64,000 nucleotides of DNA, taken from the NCBI GenBank assembly GCA_947179485.1, contig OX359247.1, positions 64,965,001 through 65,029,000 on the forward strand, in the 5' to 3' direction. Below, one piece after another: positions 35,250 through 46,925 of the stretch (the stretch's first letter is position 1; the number at the start of each line of letters is the position of its first letter). Made by a program: the position numbers and the translations under genes. The stretch is from Allacma fusca. Taxonomy: Eukaryota > Arthropoda > Collembola > Symphypleona > Sminthuridae. The notes beneath the pieces were generated by a model. That model worked only from the letters and a program-made list of their open reading frames with translations. It had not been told where the DNA came from and did no database searches.

Positions 35250-35576
35250 TAAGAGAAACCCGCAGGCCACCGACGCAGGCGGTGGCTTTACCGCTAGTAT
35301 TTAGATAAAGTAAGACATGGGTGAGTAATCGTTTTGACACATACATGACAACGTATTATACACAATGAACGATAACAAGAATATTAATGATAATAATTGA
35401 ATTATTATAATATTAAAATAAGAAAGCACAAGCATACAATCTCACAAAAAGTAATAAATTTAAAATATTTGATAAAATCAACAATATTATTTTCTAAAAC
35501 TGGATGGGTTTGATTCCATAACGACTTACGCTAAAGGAGCAATAATGGCCATTGTGTACACGTTTCTGACAAAACG
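35250..35576. other. Spacer, nothing recognised
   Basis: Positions 35260-35300 contain GCAGGCCACCGACGCAGGCGGTGGC, a small GC hairpin. The rest is AT-rich. Confidence 0.3.
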
Positions 35577-35577
35577 A

Positions 35578-36230
35578 CTAGGACGTAAAAACAGCATCTG
35601 GGTGCTCGAGTGGTAGCTCAAACTTAGAATATTTCTGCTCTCCTCTGCACTTTACCAAGCACAGCAAGTTTATCATTACAATTTACAATGCTGCTTACTG
35701 TACTCTATGGCAACCTATCATCTCTCACAGCTCGTGCATGTGTACTTGACTATTTCTAGCCTTAAGTACTAATTCAAGGACTGAGCTAACCCTCAGAGTT
35801 GCCTTATAGTACAATCTAAATATTCCTAAATAGAAGCTTTAAATTAATAAGCAAACGTAAATTACAAGTAAGCAGAAAGCATTACAAAAATAATCAAAGA
35901 ACAAATCTATGGATGGACTTTGATTAAATATGTCGGCTGAGGTGATTGTTATTCCTTGGGTCTATACTACATTTCATGGAATATTTAGATCATACTAAAG
36001 GTAACTCTGAGGGTTAGCTCAGTCCTTTAATTAGTATTTAAGGCTAGAAATAGTCAAGTACACATGCACGACTGTGAGAGATGATGGGTTGATGAGGATG
36101 GGTTGCCATAGAGTACAGTAAGCAGCATTGTAATGATAAACTTGCTTGCTTGGTAAAGTGCAGAGGAGAGCAGAAATATTCTAAGTTTGAGCTACCACTC
36201 GAGCACCCAGATGCTGTTTTTACGTCCTAG
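35578..36230. mobile_element. Fold-back element with very long inverted repeats
   Basis: The ends are CTAGGACGTAAAAACAGCAT and its complement. The two arms pair over about 250 bp with few changes, including ACTCGAGCACCCAGATGCTG and GGGTTAGCTCAGTCC. The flanks carry the direct repeat TGACAAAACG (35567-35576 and 36231-36240), 10 bp. Long arms with a 9-11 bp duplication suggest a Mutator-like or Foldback-type element. Arm similarity is high, so it is probably recent. Confidence 0.82.
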
Positions 36231-36240
36231 TGACAAAACG

Positions 36241-36340
36241 CCCAATATGCCCAGTAAAGCATTTTCTGGGCATTTTTAGTTGGTCAGGCATAAAACCCAG
36301 GGCATTTTCATTTGAACAACCCTGCTCGTGACACGCTTCA
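36241..36340. repeat. Short repeat, word AAAATGCC / GGCATTTT
   Basis: It contains GGGCATTTTTAGTTGGTCAG and ACCCAGGGCATTTTCATTTG. Related blocks lie at 44796-44890 and, in the other orientation, at 47352-47462 (CAGGGTTGCACAATTGAAAA). The CAGGGTTG terminus suggests a small hAT MITE family. Confidence 0.6.
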
Positions 36341-36378
36341 GATTTCTTTAGAGCAGTGAGCACTTGAGCAGTCAAAAT

Positions 36379-36996
36379 CAATGATGGGCAAGTGGATAGC
36401 CTACCCTTCAGCCTTGCCTATAAAATATTGGAAAAACGACCCTACCTTCTGGGCTATAGGGATGCCTATTCCCTATAGCCCAAAACTAGACAGATAGATC
36501 GCCTACCTTTTCCTTCCCTATTTTTCTCCGATCGCCTATGTAACACCTTGTCTAGTTTTGAAGTGCAGTGGATTTGTGCTACGTAAGTTCTGTTTATTTA
36601 TCAACGGTAGCACTGAATATTTCTATTATTCCTTATTCTGTATTTACCTACAACCCCAAAACCAGATTCCAATCAAACGTTTAATGCGGTCCAATTGTAC
36701 GTTTAGTCAGCGTATACATTGATGCATGAATTTGCTCTTACTCATTGCCTTGTAAAATCGTCGGTATATAGGTACCCTTCAACATCATATTCTGACTTGA
36801 TCGGCAACTCTTGACACCCTTCCTTTTCCTTGCCTATATAATTCGTGTTATATTTGCCTTCCTATCCCATAGCCTAGTATTTATAAAATGCCTACCCTTT
36901 TTTGTCAACCTCGCCTACATTTTTTCAGCATTTCCCAGCCCGCCTATACTATCGCCTATTTATAGGGCCTATATATAGGCGAGGTGCCCACCTTTG
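36379..36996. mobile_element. hAT-type MITE, word GCCTA / TAGGC
   Basis: The ends are CAATGATGGGCAAG and GTGCCCACCTTTG (imperfect inverse), with the perfect 8-bp duplication GTCAAAAT (36371-36378 and 36997-37004). GCCTAC and GCCTAT words are dense from 36400 to 36540 and again from 36820 to 36975. There is no ORF. Confidence 0.8.
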
Positions 36997-37004
36997 GTCA
37001 AAAT

Positions 37005-37732
37005 GCTATTGCATACGCAGTGTTCCTGAGAACCAAAAATCGCAAGACTTGTGCTAGTTGCTACTTTGGAGCAAAAACACCTGTTTTTACGTCGTGCTGG
37101 TAAAGTACGTGTGAAGTGCGAGGGGTGACTGTGACGTATATGTGTTTGTGACCGACCGAACCCAAAGACTCTGCCTCTTGCCCGTCTGTAAGTACATATG
37201 TAAGTACAGATGCATTTCAATAATTTCTAAAACACAATTAGTGTACAATAGTTGAGATATTTAGAAAATCGCATTACGTAAAATGTTACTCCTGAATATC
37301 TTGGTATATCATGTAAGTTATTTTGATGTTGACATGAGAATCGCATTTGGAATTATGTAAGTACTTACAATTAAGTAATTGTCATCAAGTACTGATGTAC
37401 TAAATTCTGCTGCCTTCTCTCATTTCATGTAATGAGTCACGATAGATTTACCAAAAGGCTGTCGTATACATGAGTATACGAGTATATCTATACATGAGTA
37501 AATGAGTACTATTGTTATCTGGTCAATTTATTAATCCCAACAGTTCCAGTTGTCTTACATGAAAAATCGTTTCAATTTTACATTAATTTTCAGTGCAGTA
37601 GACGTAAGTAACAGAAAGTGGGCAGGTACCCTCTCATCGGGTTGATCTTCCAATTTGAGCTCTTTTATTCTACCTCAATTACTAATCATAATCGTTCGGT
37701 TTGGGTTTTGTTGACAAGTCGACGCAATCGTA
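37005..37732. other. Upstream region of twinfilin
   Basis: No coding frame. It presumably holds the twf promoter and 5' UTR. Repeats of TACATGAGTATACGAGTA lie at 37468-37505. No TATA or initiator can be assigned with confidence. Confidence 0.35.
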
Positions 37733-39548
37733 ATGTCTCATCAAACAGGAATCCAAGGTAAGTCCATTGTTTAGATTCAATAAATGAAATAAGAGGATTG
37801 TATGTTGAGTGTTAATATAAGATTATTCTATTTTTTATAATTCCGTGATGACTTCTGTATAATTCCTCCAGCCAATGAAAGTTTGAGAAACTTTTTTGGG
37901 AAATGCAGAGATGGGAATATCCGTCTGATTAAAATTGGCATTGACAGTGGTAGGTTGGGCAATTTATTGTTATGTACTGATTAGGCGTATGCCATGAATA
38001 ATCAATTTTTAAAACTTGTCACTTGATTTAAAATTATTGTAAGATTTTAAAGGATTTAGTCACTTTTTTTATGTTTGTTCAGAGGAATTAGTTCTATTGG
38101 AATATTCGGAGCCTAAAGCGGATTCCTGGGAGAAGGACTATGAATTAATATCTACTATTCTTGAGGAAGCTCAGCCCTGTTATGTGTTGTTTCGGTATAG
38201 ATATTGGAACTTGGATTTCTATATATAATAGGCTTTACTGCATTATTGACATAAAATAACATTGACAATGTCACAGTTATTTACATAATGGAAATGTTAA
38301 TGTTAAAGTACAGTAAGGGCAATGTTATGATGTATTACAGTTTAGAATCAAAGACCAACTCAAGTTATGAATGGTTATTTTTTTCGTGGTCGCCGGATTC
38401 AAGTCCAATTCGCCAGAAAATGTTGTTTGCTTCTACGAAGGCTACTCTTAAGCAAGAATTTGGAGCGGGACAAATTAAGGAGGAAGTTTTTGCTACCTCT
38501 TTCGTAAGTATTAAATGCGCAGCTTTTTTTGATTGGTTATTTTAAGTTTTAATACTAAACTAATATAAATTATAGGAGGAGGCATCTTGGAAAGGTTATG
38601 AGAAAATTAAGAGAAACCGTGATGCACCCGTACCCCTTACCATGGCGGAGGAGGAAATGGCGGAAATTAAAAGAACGGAAGTGAATACCAATATTAGTAT
38701 TGATACTAGACATCAAACTCTTCAAGGAGTTCTCTTCCCTTTGACCACCAAAGCCTTCGATGCACTTGTTAAATTTGGTGATGGGAAGCTCAACTACGTG
38801 CAACTGAAGCTCGGTACAGATTCCTTTCATTTTGTTATTCAAATCTATGTACTTACTTATTATAATCTTAGTACAAATTATAGTATTGTTTGTATTGTAG
38901 TATTTGTTTTTTCCGGGTTTAGATATTGAGGATGAAGTAATTGAACTCGCAAGCACCGCCGACACTGATGTCTCAAATTTGAATGAAAGAGTGCCAGAAA
39001 CCAATGCTCGTTATCATCTCTTCAGATTTCCACATACTCATGAAGGCGATTACATCGAAAGATCAAGTAAAAAACTTAATAACTAATTATCTAGTCTATC
39101 TGTTTACTGCAGTCAAACATACGAAATGTGTTCTTGAAATTAATATTGGAATTTATGCTGCAGTTTTTATTTACTCCATGCCCGGCTATAACTGCTCCAT
39201 TAAGGAACGAATGTTGTATTCAAGTTGCAAAGGTCCTTTGCTAGCTGCAATGGAAAAAGATCTCGGTCTTACTGTGGACAAAAAGGTGCCTAAATTGAAA
39301 CATTCATACGAAATTGTCATATGTACTGTTATTTTTAAGCTGATGTAGTTTAGGAAGTAGCTGGAGAATTAATATATCAACTTTGTTAGATTGAAATCGA
39401 CAATGGAAATGAATTAACCGATGAGTTTCTCAAGGAAGAATTGCACCCAACCAAAAGTCTGAACCGGCCTAAATTCGCCAAGCCGAAAGGGCCTCCAAAT
39501 CGGGGAGCAAAGCGTCTTACTCGACCCGCTGAAAGTTCAGAAAACTAA
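37733..39548 (+). CDS. twf: Twinfilin, 8 exons
   Basis: Twinfilin binds actin monomers and filament ends in the cytoplasm, and regulates actin turnover with capping protein. Exons: 37733-37757, 37872-37949, 38083-38194, 38341-38503, 38576-38813, 38923-39066, 39164-39285 and 39390-39548. All are GT-AG and the phases close, giving about 346 aa, the family length. It starts [20 protein letters not shown]. The first ADF-homology domain ends with [20 protein letters not shown] and [14 protein letters not shown]. The linker has [19 protein letters not shown]. The second ADF domain holds [25 protein letters not shown] and [20 protein letters not shown]. The tail [19 protein letters not shown] is the usual C-terminal capping-protein-binding tail. 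No lesion was found. Confidence 0.96.
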
Positions 39549-39980
39549 TTATGTTAATACTTTATACTTACACATTGTTGCAAAATGCAAGTGTTACTAC
39601 CCCATATTTAAATGCTAACAATAAGTATTACCTACTTTAGATGCAGTGCAAGCATTTTTCTCTTATTGTGTTTGATCCATGTTTTGCTGTATTACGTATA
39701 TTATATTGTATTTTAAATATTTGTAACTGGGAGCAGACACGGTACCATCCTGTCAGAATTGCGTAAGTCTTGCTAATAGGAATGTTCCGGTCTGTAGTAT
39801 GCACCATAGTAATCAAGTAAAAACATTATCTGAAACTAACAATCGCTCCTTACTCCTCAAATTAAACGTAGTAATTTCGTCAGGAGAAAGTTTTCAATGA
39901 ATACAGTCAAGCCAATGTATGTAAACTTTCAAAGAACTGCATTCGAATTTTTGTGCAAGAATCCTGAATCAAAAAAATCA

Positions 39981-39986
39981 AATAAA
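39981..39986 (+). promoter_or_regulatory. Possible twinfilin polyadenylation signal
   Basis: AATAAA lies 433 bp after the twf stop. It is the last good signal before the TIMMDC1 transcript end on the other strand. Confidence 0.4.
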
Positions 39987-40032
39987 ACCGAATCTTATTA
40001 ACTGGAGACGACCTTACTCTCAAGTTTCAACT

Positions 40033-40038
40033 TTTATT
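40033..40038 (-). promoter_or_regulatory. Likely TIMMDC1 polyadenylation signal
   Basis: AATAAA on the minus strand lies 25 bp after the stop codon, so the 3' UTR would be very short. Confidence 0.5.
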
Positions 40039-40063
40039 ACGACTACTACTAAATATTTAACAG

Positions 40064-41794
40064 TTAAGGTTTGTTTTCGCTTACTGATTTATGACTACCA
40101 TTACTTACATTTTCACTTTTACCAGGGTTCAAAGAAATATTTGGAGTAGTAAATACAGCTATCTTATTAGTACCTGCCACTTCCTTGACAGCTTCAGCGA
40201 CAGCTTTCGGCATTAAACTTTCAAAATCTCCTTGGTTCAGCTCAATCTTATGTTTCTTGACTCCTTCAGTGATCTTCCCGATGTCTGTAGTTTTTACTGT
40301 CGACATGGACAGTTCATCTGTAGCCATGAAGGTCTCATGGAATTGTAGTAATTTATCGTCAATACTTTCATGCCTCATGGCTTTAATCGAGTCTACTTCG
40401 GCTCGTTTCCGTGCTTCTATATTTTGGTAATGCCATTGAATCAGCTCGTCAGGAGTCTTACCCGCCAGCTTTGCACCGTAATAAGTCAATGTTCCTGCAG
40501 AGAGACCCAGTCCAGCTCCTAAAGACCAATCAAATCATTCAAATGTAATTCGTACCTTATTTACTCCTAAAACTACAATAATAATTATTTTATCTACTAC
40601 ATGATTCCTAATTAGCAAAACAATAACCATTTTAATTCACTCAAATAGCCGAAGTGAGAACGTGCAAAATAAAATAATATTTAATTTATTAATTTCTATA
40701 TATTTAAAAATGCTTTCACATAAGCAAAGAATATTTTCATTTAAGCTATTTGAATGACTTTGAACGGTACATATTCTCCTCAATTTGTACTCGCAGTGGT
40801 CTAGTGTAGACTATTATTATAATATTATTATTAAACTTTATTAACGTTGTCACGTTCTGCTGTTCTTGCATGAAGATGAATATGTGCCTTTTGAATTTAC
40901 AATAATTTTGACTACAGCTTTCTCACCAACAGCTAATCCTGCTAAGGAAGCCTTCGGTCCTTGTTTGAATTTATACAAATAACCAGCAGCAGCTGCTCCA
41001 CCAACATGCTCTAGAATCCCGTGTTGACCTCGGTAAGCAGCAATACAACTGGTACCCATCCTGTAGCAACCAAACCTTATTTTATCACAGCACAAGCTAG
41101 TTTAAAGCTATCGCCCTATATTACAAACAAAATACTAATTACATATAACCATGAATTTAGTAATGGAAAGACGCACGGAACACTGTCAAACCTTACGTAT
41201 AAACAAATGTGAACAACGCCAATCTCCATCCAACTTTGAAAGCTCCGGAGCCAAACCCCAACATTATTTTGTCCTGCATGGCTTTCTATAAAATAGGAAA
41301 TGCTAACCAACATTATCACCGAAAGTGTTCCTTGACTAGATCTAATACAGGAAAACCATGTTTTGTTTATGTTGTCCCACCTGAGCATATTGAGGTGTTT
41401 CAAACTTCTCATGGGCATTTTGACGCATAAACCTTTCACCCGCTTCTCTAGACCTTGAAATTCCTCCTATAATTGCTCCAAGTATCATTGATAACATAGT
41501 TGAGTCTTTGATTCGGTGCAAATCAGGACTGATATCTCCGTATAAACTGTACACAAAAATTAAAAACAGTTAACATACAACTCAATTACAGTTTTCATAA
41601 TTAACATCCAAAGCACGAAATTAATTTTCGACTTCATCAATGAAAGTTTACTCGGTTTCAAATATAGCTTGAACTCTTTCCCATGCATCCATCTGCTCTT
41701 TTGCTTTCCGGACATTCCTCCGATATAACGTCTCATCATTCACCTCTTCAGACTCTTGATATTTGTCACGAAAACTTGAAAAGTTAATTCCCAT
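40064..41794 (-). CDS. TIMMDC1: TIMMDC1-like complex I assembly factor, 5 exons
   Basis: TIMMDC1 is a Tim17-family inner mitochondrial membrane protein needed to assemble respiratory complex I. Exons on the minus strand: 41652-41794, 41381-41546, 41197-41273, 40927-41060 and 40064-40518. Introns are GT-AG and the phases agree; the product is about 324 aa. The N-terminus is MGINFSSFRDKYQESEEV. The Tim17-like core has MLSMILGAIIGGISRSREA, then DKIMLGFGSGAFKVGWRLAL, RGQHGILEHVGGAAAAGYLY, KASLAGLAVGAGLGLSAGT and YYGAKLAGK, which give about four membrane segments rich in glycine. The C-terminal 130 residues are hydrophilic. Identity rests on the GWRLGLF-type motif and segment order that I recall for TIMMDC1. 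It converges with twf. Confidence 0.85.
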
Positions 41795-42296
41795 TTTACA
41801 AATTATTTCAAAGAGTCTTGATTCTTAACTTGACTACTGTCACAAAATAAAAGAAACTACTAATTGTAATCAAGCCGATGACCGGCGTCTCCCGAAGCCA
41901 GTAAAGCGAGATAACTCAAGAACGTGAAATCGTAACAACACGGCACATTTTCCATCCCAATTTCCCTTAAATGTAAAATATTTGTTTGCCTTATTAATCA
42001 TACACTGATGAAGCACGGTCTAGTAGGCCGTCGAGTCGAACCGAGTTTGTTTGTACCAGTGCTGCACTTGTCTAGACAGACTTGCCTAGACTAGTACGAC
42101 AAATGTATATAGAAGAATAGACTTGACTTGCTTCGACGTGGAGCAATAAACTTGACTAGAATAGCCTCGAGTGAGACCTTGCCAAAATCACAGGAATGAC
42201 TTGACATGAATCACTGCGGATCAAATTTAGTCAAGTGACAAGTACTTGGGGCTCCCGGATGTTATGAAAAATCCAAGGAAATAAAGCTGCTATGTA
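41795..42296. other. Upstream of TIMMDC1, with a GACTTG-rich repeat end
   Basis: Positions 42050-42255 repeat TAGAC, GACTTG and CAAGTC words after CAGTGCTGCACTTGTC. This is the same style as the word-rich hAT ends, but no matching second end was found. The rest probably includes the TIMMDC1 promoter. Confidence 0.4.
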
Positions 42297-43668
42297 TAGA
42301 ATCACCCAAAAAGTTTGCATATCTCAGTCTCATTATTGAATGAGCTATTACCCACGGCCCCTCCCTTCAAAAATTGACACATACATAAGCGCGAAAATCG
42401 TATCGTAATGTTTTCCGTTGCGAGAACAAAGGATTTCTAGATCAATAGATTTCTATCGCAATGGAAAACATTGCGATGCGATTTTCGCTCGTATGGGAGT
42501 CTGTTTTTTTGAAAACGGCCACCCGTGAAGGTCACTATTTTATAAAATATTTTTATAGGGCCCATCAGATGCGTAATTGAATGAAAAAAAATCTACAATT
42601 TTATTTTTTTCGTAAATCCCAATGGGAAGGTCAAAAACCGAAAAAACCCGAAAGATACAAGAATTTATTACAGCCTTACCAATTTGAATATTAAAAAATT
42701 GGGTATCTCAAATATATTGTCCCATTAACTACTACACTCATGATTTTTTTCCCCATTGTAAAATCAAAATTTCGGATGTTTTAAAAAAATCACATGCACA
42801 TTTTTGAAACTGCGATTTTTTTTGAGTGCCGGCAGACGCAAATATGCACTTTTAAGCAGTCTAAACTCAAGGGAAGCATAAATACAACATTTTAAAATTT
42901 GGAAAAAGTGCATATTTGCATCTGCCGGCAGTCAAATCGGCGGAAATCCGAAACGGGTAATTTATATACATATCTAGTTAAGGCGTTGTGCACATGTTAC
43001 CAAGCACGCATGGATTGTATGCGAATACATACAGCCAGCATGTAAGCATTGCTTTGCTCGCTGAAGTGGACGAGGAGTAGAGGCCCCTGCCAACGTAATA
43101 TAAGGGCAGTGCCTTCGCCTTAAACAGAAAGCCCTATCACGCTCACGCTCCATGGTTTGGAACCGTGCCGCAGCTCAACTACTGTCGGGACATTTGGAAA
43201 TGACACTTGACCAATTAAGGACAGGTGTGTTACGCACGCCTCTCTTGCCTCCGATAGGCTTGTACTTGCTACCATAGATTGACTGTCAACCATCGATTAC
43301 TCGTCAACCATAGATTGGCTATTTATCTGTAATATGAGTGAGTCAACCATCGAGTTTCAATTTGTAAATCCGTGCAAGAGATTCACATTGCATGTGCATA
43401 CATGCTTTGATTTCGCGCTGAAAATCATGAAAAATAGTCAGCCTATCGGAGGCAAGAGAGGCGTGCGTAACACACCTGTCCTTAATTGGCCAAGTGTCAT
43501 TTCCAAATGTCCCGACAGTAGTCCCAAATTATTTTTTTAATAAGTTGGTATTGGTTGGTTATAGCCCAAAAATGTCTGGACTCATGGATGGGTCTATTTT
43601 TTGACCGAAGGAGCCGTGGGTAATAAATCATGCACTAATGAGACATGCAAACTTTTCGGGTGATTCTA
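42297..43668. mobile_element. MITE with TAGAATCACCC termini, TA flank
   Basis: The left TAGAATCACCCAAAAAGTTT and right AAACTTTTCGGGTGATTCTA are inverted over about 80 bp, including ATTACCCACGGC. If the outer TA is the duplication, the element is of Tc1/mariner type. Inside, GTGCCGGCAGACGCAAATAT and its near inverse (42825 and 42903) form a second inverted pair. It holds a nested fold-back at 43178-43522. Confidence 0.7.
43178..43522. mobile_element. Nested fold-back with 85-bp arms
   Basis: ACTACTGTCGGGACATTTGG at the left is inverted at the right. The arms match over about 85 bp with about one change, up to GCCTCCGATAGGCT. The centre repeats TCAACCAT.GATT words three times. Near-identity of the arms suggests recent insertion or gene conversion. 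Confidence 0.8.
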
Positions 43669-43930
43669 CAGTACATTGTGTACATTCTATATCCTGCAAG
43701 ATGAATTGCATCTGCAGCTGCCTGTCAAACATCGAATGCTCCGTTCACTTTGTTTTTCTGCAAGCTAAATTTTTTCTTCAGCAAGCAAGCTTCCTGAGCA
43801 CACGGTCTGCAAGTTAATTTTCTTGCACGTGGGGAAAGGAATTTCATCATTAGGCATTTAAGACTGGTTCCCACCCCAAAGGGCCAACCTTTCCACTGAT
43901 CCTAAAAATATGCCCTCTATTCGTCGGGAC

Positions 43931-45850
43931 CAGTGCTCGGACTGGGTACGGGTAATACTCGGGTAAATGGGTACGGGTACAGGTATGGGTACTACCCGGG
44001 TACAGAAGTTGCGTACTCGCAAGTACGTGGGTACTACCCACGTACTCTTGATTTTAGGCAATAAAGTGGGTACAGGTACGGGTACGGGTATGGGTACTCA
44101 CTCAGTGGCAATCGGGTAGTACCCAATGGGTACGGGTATCACTATGTAAAATGCCTGTACCCGTGGGTGCTGTACCCGAGTATTTTGGGGTACTTCAAGG
44201 GTTCCTGATGGGATGGATTACTATGGCTAACAATAAGACCTACCAACCGTGGAGTTGCTTATTTCGTAGTATACAGATACTTGCGTTAGTGACAGAGCCA
44301 AGTGGCTTCGTCTCATTTATGATTACGTGGTAGTTGCAATCTACCCTTCTAATAATTCATCCAAGGAATCTAATAAAGAAATAGAGCGTAGAGTCAGTGA
44401 AATCATCTGTTTATCGACTTAAATAGTGAAGCTCATCAACGAAGAATTTCAAGAGTGAAGTTCTTGGGATTCAATTTAATTATCTTCATTGGGAGCGTAA
44501 CATTACAATTATTTGAAGACGTATTACGAGATAAGATCGGAATAAATATACACGAGCACAGCACAGCCAGCATTTGCTGGCTCAGAAAGGCAAATGTAAA
44601 TAGGGAAGGCAGTAAATAGTTGTATATGCAATAGCTAGCTGCACAGCTATGCTCGTCGATACAGCTAGAGCGCGCGAATATTTGATTTTTACCATCACGA
44701 CCACGGTCACGGTCGCGGACACGGACACTATCCACTCGCTCAAATTAGAAGAGAGGATTTATTAGCAGATCCATTTCTTAACGTTACAAGTACCCAGGGT
44801 TGTCCATTTGAAAACGCCAAGGCATTTTATGCAGGCAATTTGAGCATTTTCAGTTCTGGGTATTTATGACACTTTGAGTATTTATTGAGGTGAATATTTA
44901 TAACATTTTAGACTGAAAAATATCATTCCTTGCACGCAATATTTATATTTCAGTCCCTTTGATTAATCTTGATAATTTTGATGTTAAAAGAACTTGACAG
45001 ACATCTGAACTTGGCGTTCAAAACTTCCATGGGGTTGCATTTTAGTCCTATTTTGCCTGCATTTTTCGAAAATCTCCGTCTCGGGCTTCATAAATATGAG
45101 AGACAGTTTACGAATGTTTTTTTTATAAAGCTGTAGAAATATAAAATGAATATTCAATATTGCCTCCCGCATTTATTTCCTGAAAAACAATATTTGACTT
45201 GGAAAAATTATGATCAACTCAATTTTTCCGTATAACATTTTCTAAACACAGAGTTCGATTAGCCGGAAAAAAGATTGTTTCTTGTTCTCCAAGTTGAAAA
45301 GCAAGTTATGGAGAGTTTAGTATTAAAGAATCCGCCCCAATTCCAATTAGTGAGAACACATTTCATTTTATTCAGCAAGTTATTATTTTGGGGTACTAGG
45401 ATTTGAATTTCGTCAGTGTAAAAATCCCAAAATGCCTTAAATAATTTTTTCAAAAAATTCAAATAGGATGTCTTTAACGCCTAGGGAAAATTCCCAAAAT
45501 CCCGGACACTTTTAATGGAGGTCAAAAAATTGACAACTTAAAATTTTTCAGCTGGGCAGGCTAATGTCGTCGGGGATTTTAAATCGGCCAAACTTCCAGT
45601 ACCCGAGTAATACCCGGGTACACACAATAGATACTCGGGTACGGGTACAGATTTTGGGTACATTACGGGTACGGGTAAATTGTGTGTACAGGTATTACAT
45701 TGTATTTTCAGGTACGGGTACGGGTACTGAAATAATTTACCCGGGTACTCGGGTATGGGTACGGGTATAGGTACAACATTTTGTAGTACCCGATATTCGG
45801 GTACGGGTATGGGTACGGGTACACGGTTTCTGTACCCAGTCCGAGGACTG
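43931..45850. mobile_element. hAT-type element, word GGGTAC
   Basis: The ends are CAGTGCTCGGACTGGGTACG and GTACCCAGTCCGAGGACTG, with the perfect 8-bp duplication GTCGGGAC (43923-43930 and 45851-45858). GGGTACGGGTAC words fill about 260 bp at each end. The centre (44200-45540) has no intact ORF and contains a copy of the AAAATGCC repeat (44796-44890). Related GGGTAC-rich pieces lie at 18640-19110, 20225-20450, 48745-48970 and 63640-63735. Confidence 0.87.
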
Positions 45851-45858
45851 GTCGGGAC

Positions 45859-46917
45859 GGAAATCTCTAGCAAGATGAGTTGTAAAAATCTGAGGACACA
45901 TGGTGTATAGACTAAACTGCAAATTACTGGTGACACTAAAGATGTATAGCATAGAATGAATCGTAAAAAATAATGGGGACGGATATTATGAATAATCAAG
46001 TGACTAGGAATTGACTACACTTTACTATTCAGGTGCAGAATGAGTGAGTTAGTAGCTCCAAACTCTAAAGAGTAGACTAGTATAGACTAAGGAGGCCAAC
46101 GTGGAGCAGTGGACCGTGCTTATTTTCCGAAGTTCCGAAACCATTTTAAATTCCGCGCGCTCCGTTACTGGAACATGTACGCAAGATTTAGGCAAACATT
46201 AAGCTGTCTCCAGTCTGGTGCCTTTGGTCTTTTTACAACATATATTGATACTTGCTCGTGGAAAGTTTCATAAACACTCCATAACGTACTTAAGTAAGAT
46301 TACAGGAAAGTATTCTGTAATAACAAAAGTTTTTAATGACATAGTCATCCAGTCTGAAGAAAACTATATTGTTGATTTAAAAAAATTGAATTGTCCTAAT
46401 TAATTATTTATGGACAAAGGTTTAAAAAATAAAGAAAGAAACGGTTTCAAAAATTCTTTAATATTGTGTAACGTTCATTGACTTCTAGAAGTTGCGAACT
46501 CTCAACGTCTCAACTCTATTATAGGAGACTTTACGGGGTCTTAAAAGAAGGATTTGACCAATGCCTGTGAATGTATGTTTCAAATTTTGATAATTGTAAA
46601 AAATACAACACACCAATTTCTATAAAAAATGAGTTTCATTAATAATAAATGTTGTATTTTATAACTTTATTACTAAAGAAGTTGCGGTTATAAAATATTT
46701 CAAAACTTGGAGCATGTGCAGTAAATTATATTGACCCAAGTAAAACACTGTAATTCCAGGAGTTCAAAATTTTGCAATTCAAAAATAACTTGAAACTATG
46801 GAATTTATGTTAGTTTTAAATACTTTTGTGTTGCATCTTCACAATAATGTTTGCTCGCGAAGTCTTAGAATTATACGTCATCGTGCATGCGATGAAATCT
46901 TACAATAATCAGGGTTT
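45859..46917. other. Intergenic, unclassified repeat
   Basis: No gene. Positions 46130-46215 (CGCGCTCCGTTACTGG, then GCAAGATTTAGGCAAAC) resemble 58525-58600 and mark an unclassified dispersed repeat. Confidence 0.35.
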
Positions 46918-46925
46918 GAAATGAA

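Noticed and set aside
44436..44735. Minus-strand ORF with RVRDRDRGRDG
   Set aside because: The Arg/Asp run comes from a simple CGGTCACGG-type repeat inside the 43931-45850 element, and no other support is seen.
45538..45999. 153-codon minus-strand ORF rich in VPIPVPEY
   Set aside because: It is the translation of GGGTAC words at a hAT element end.
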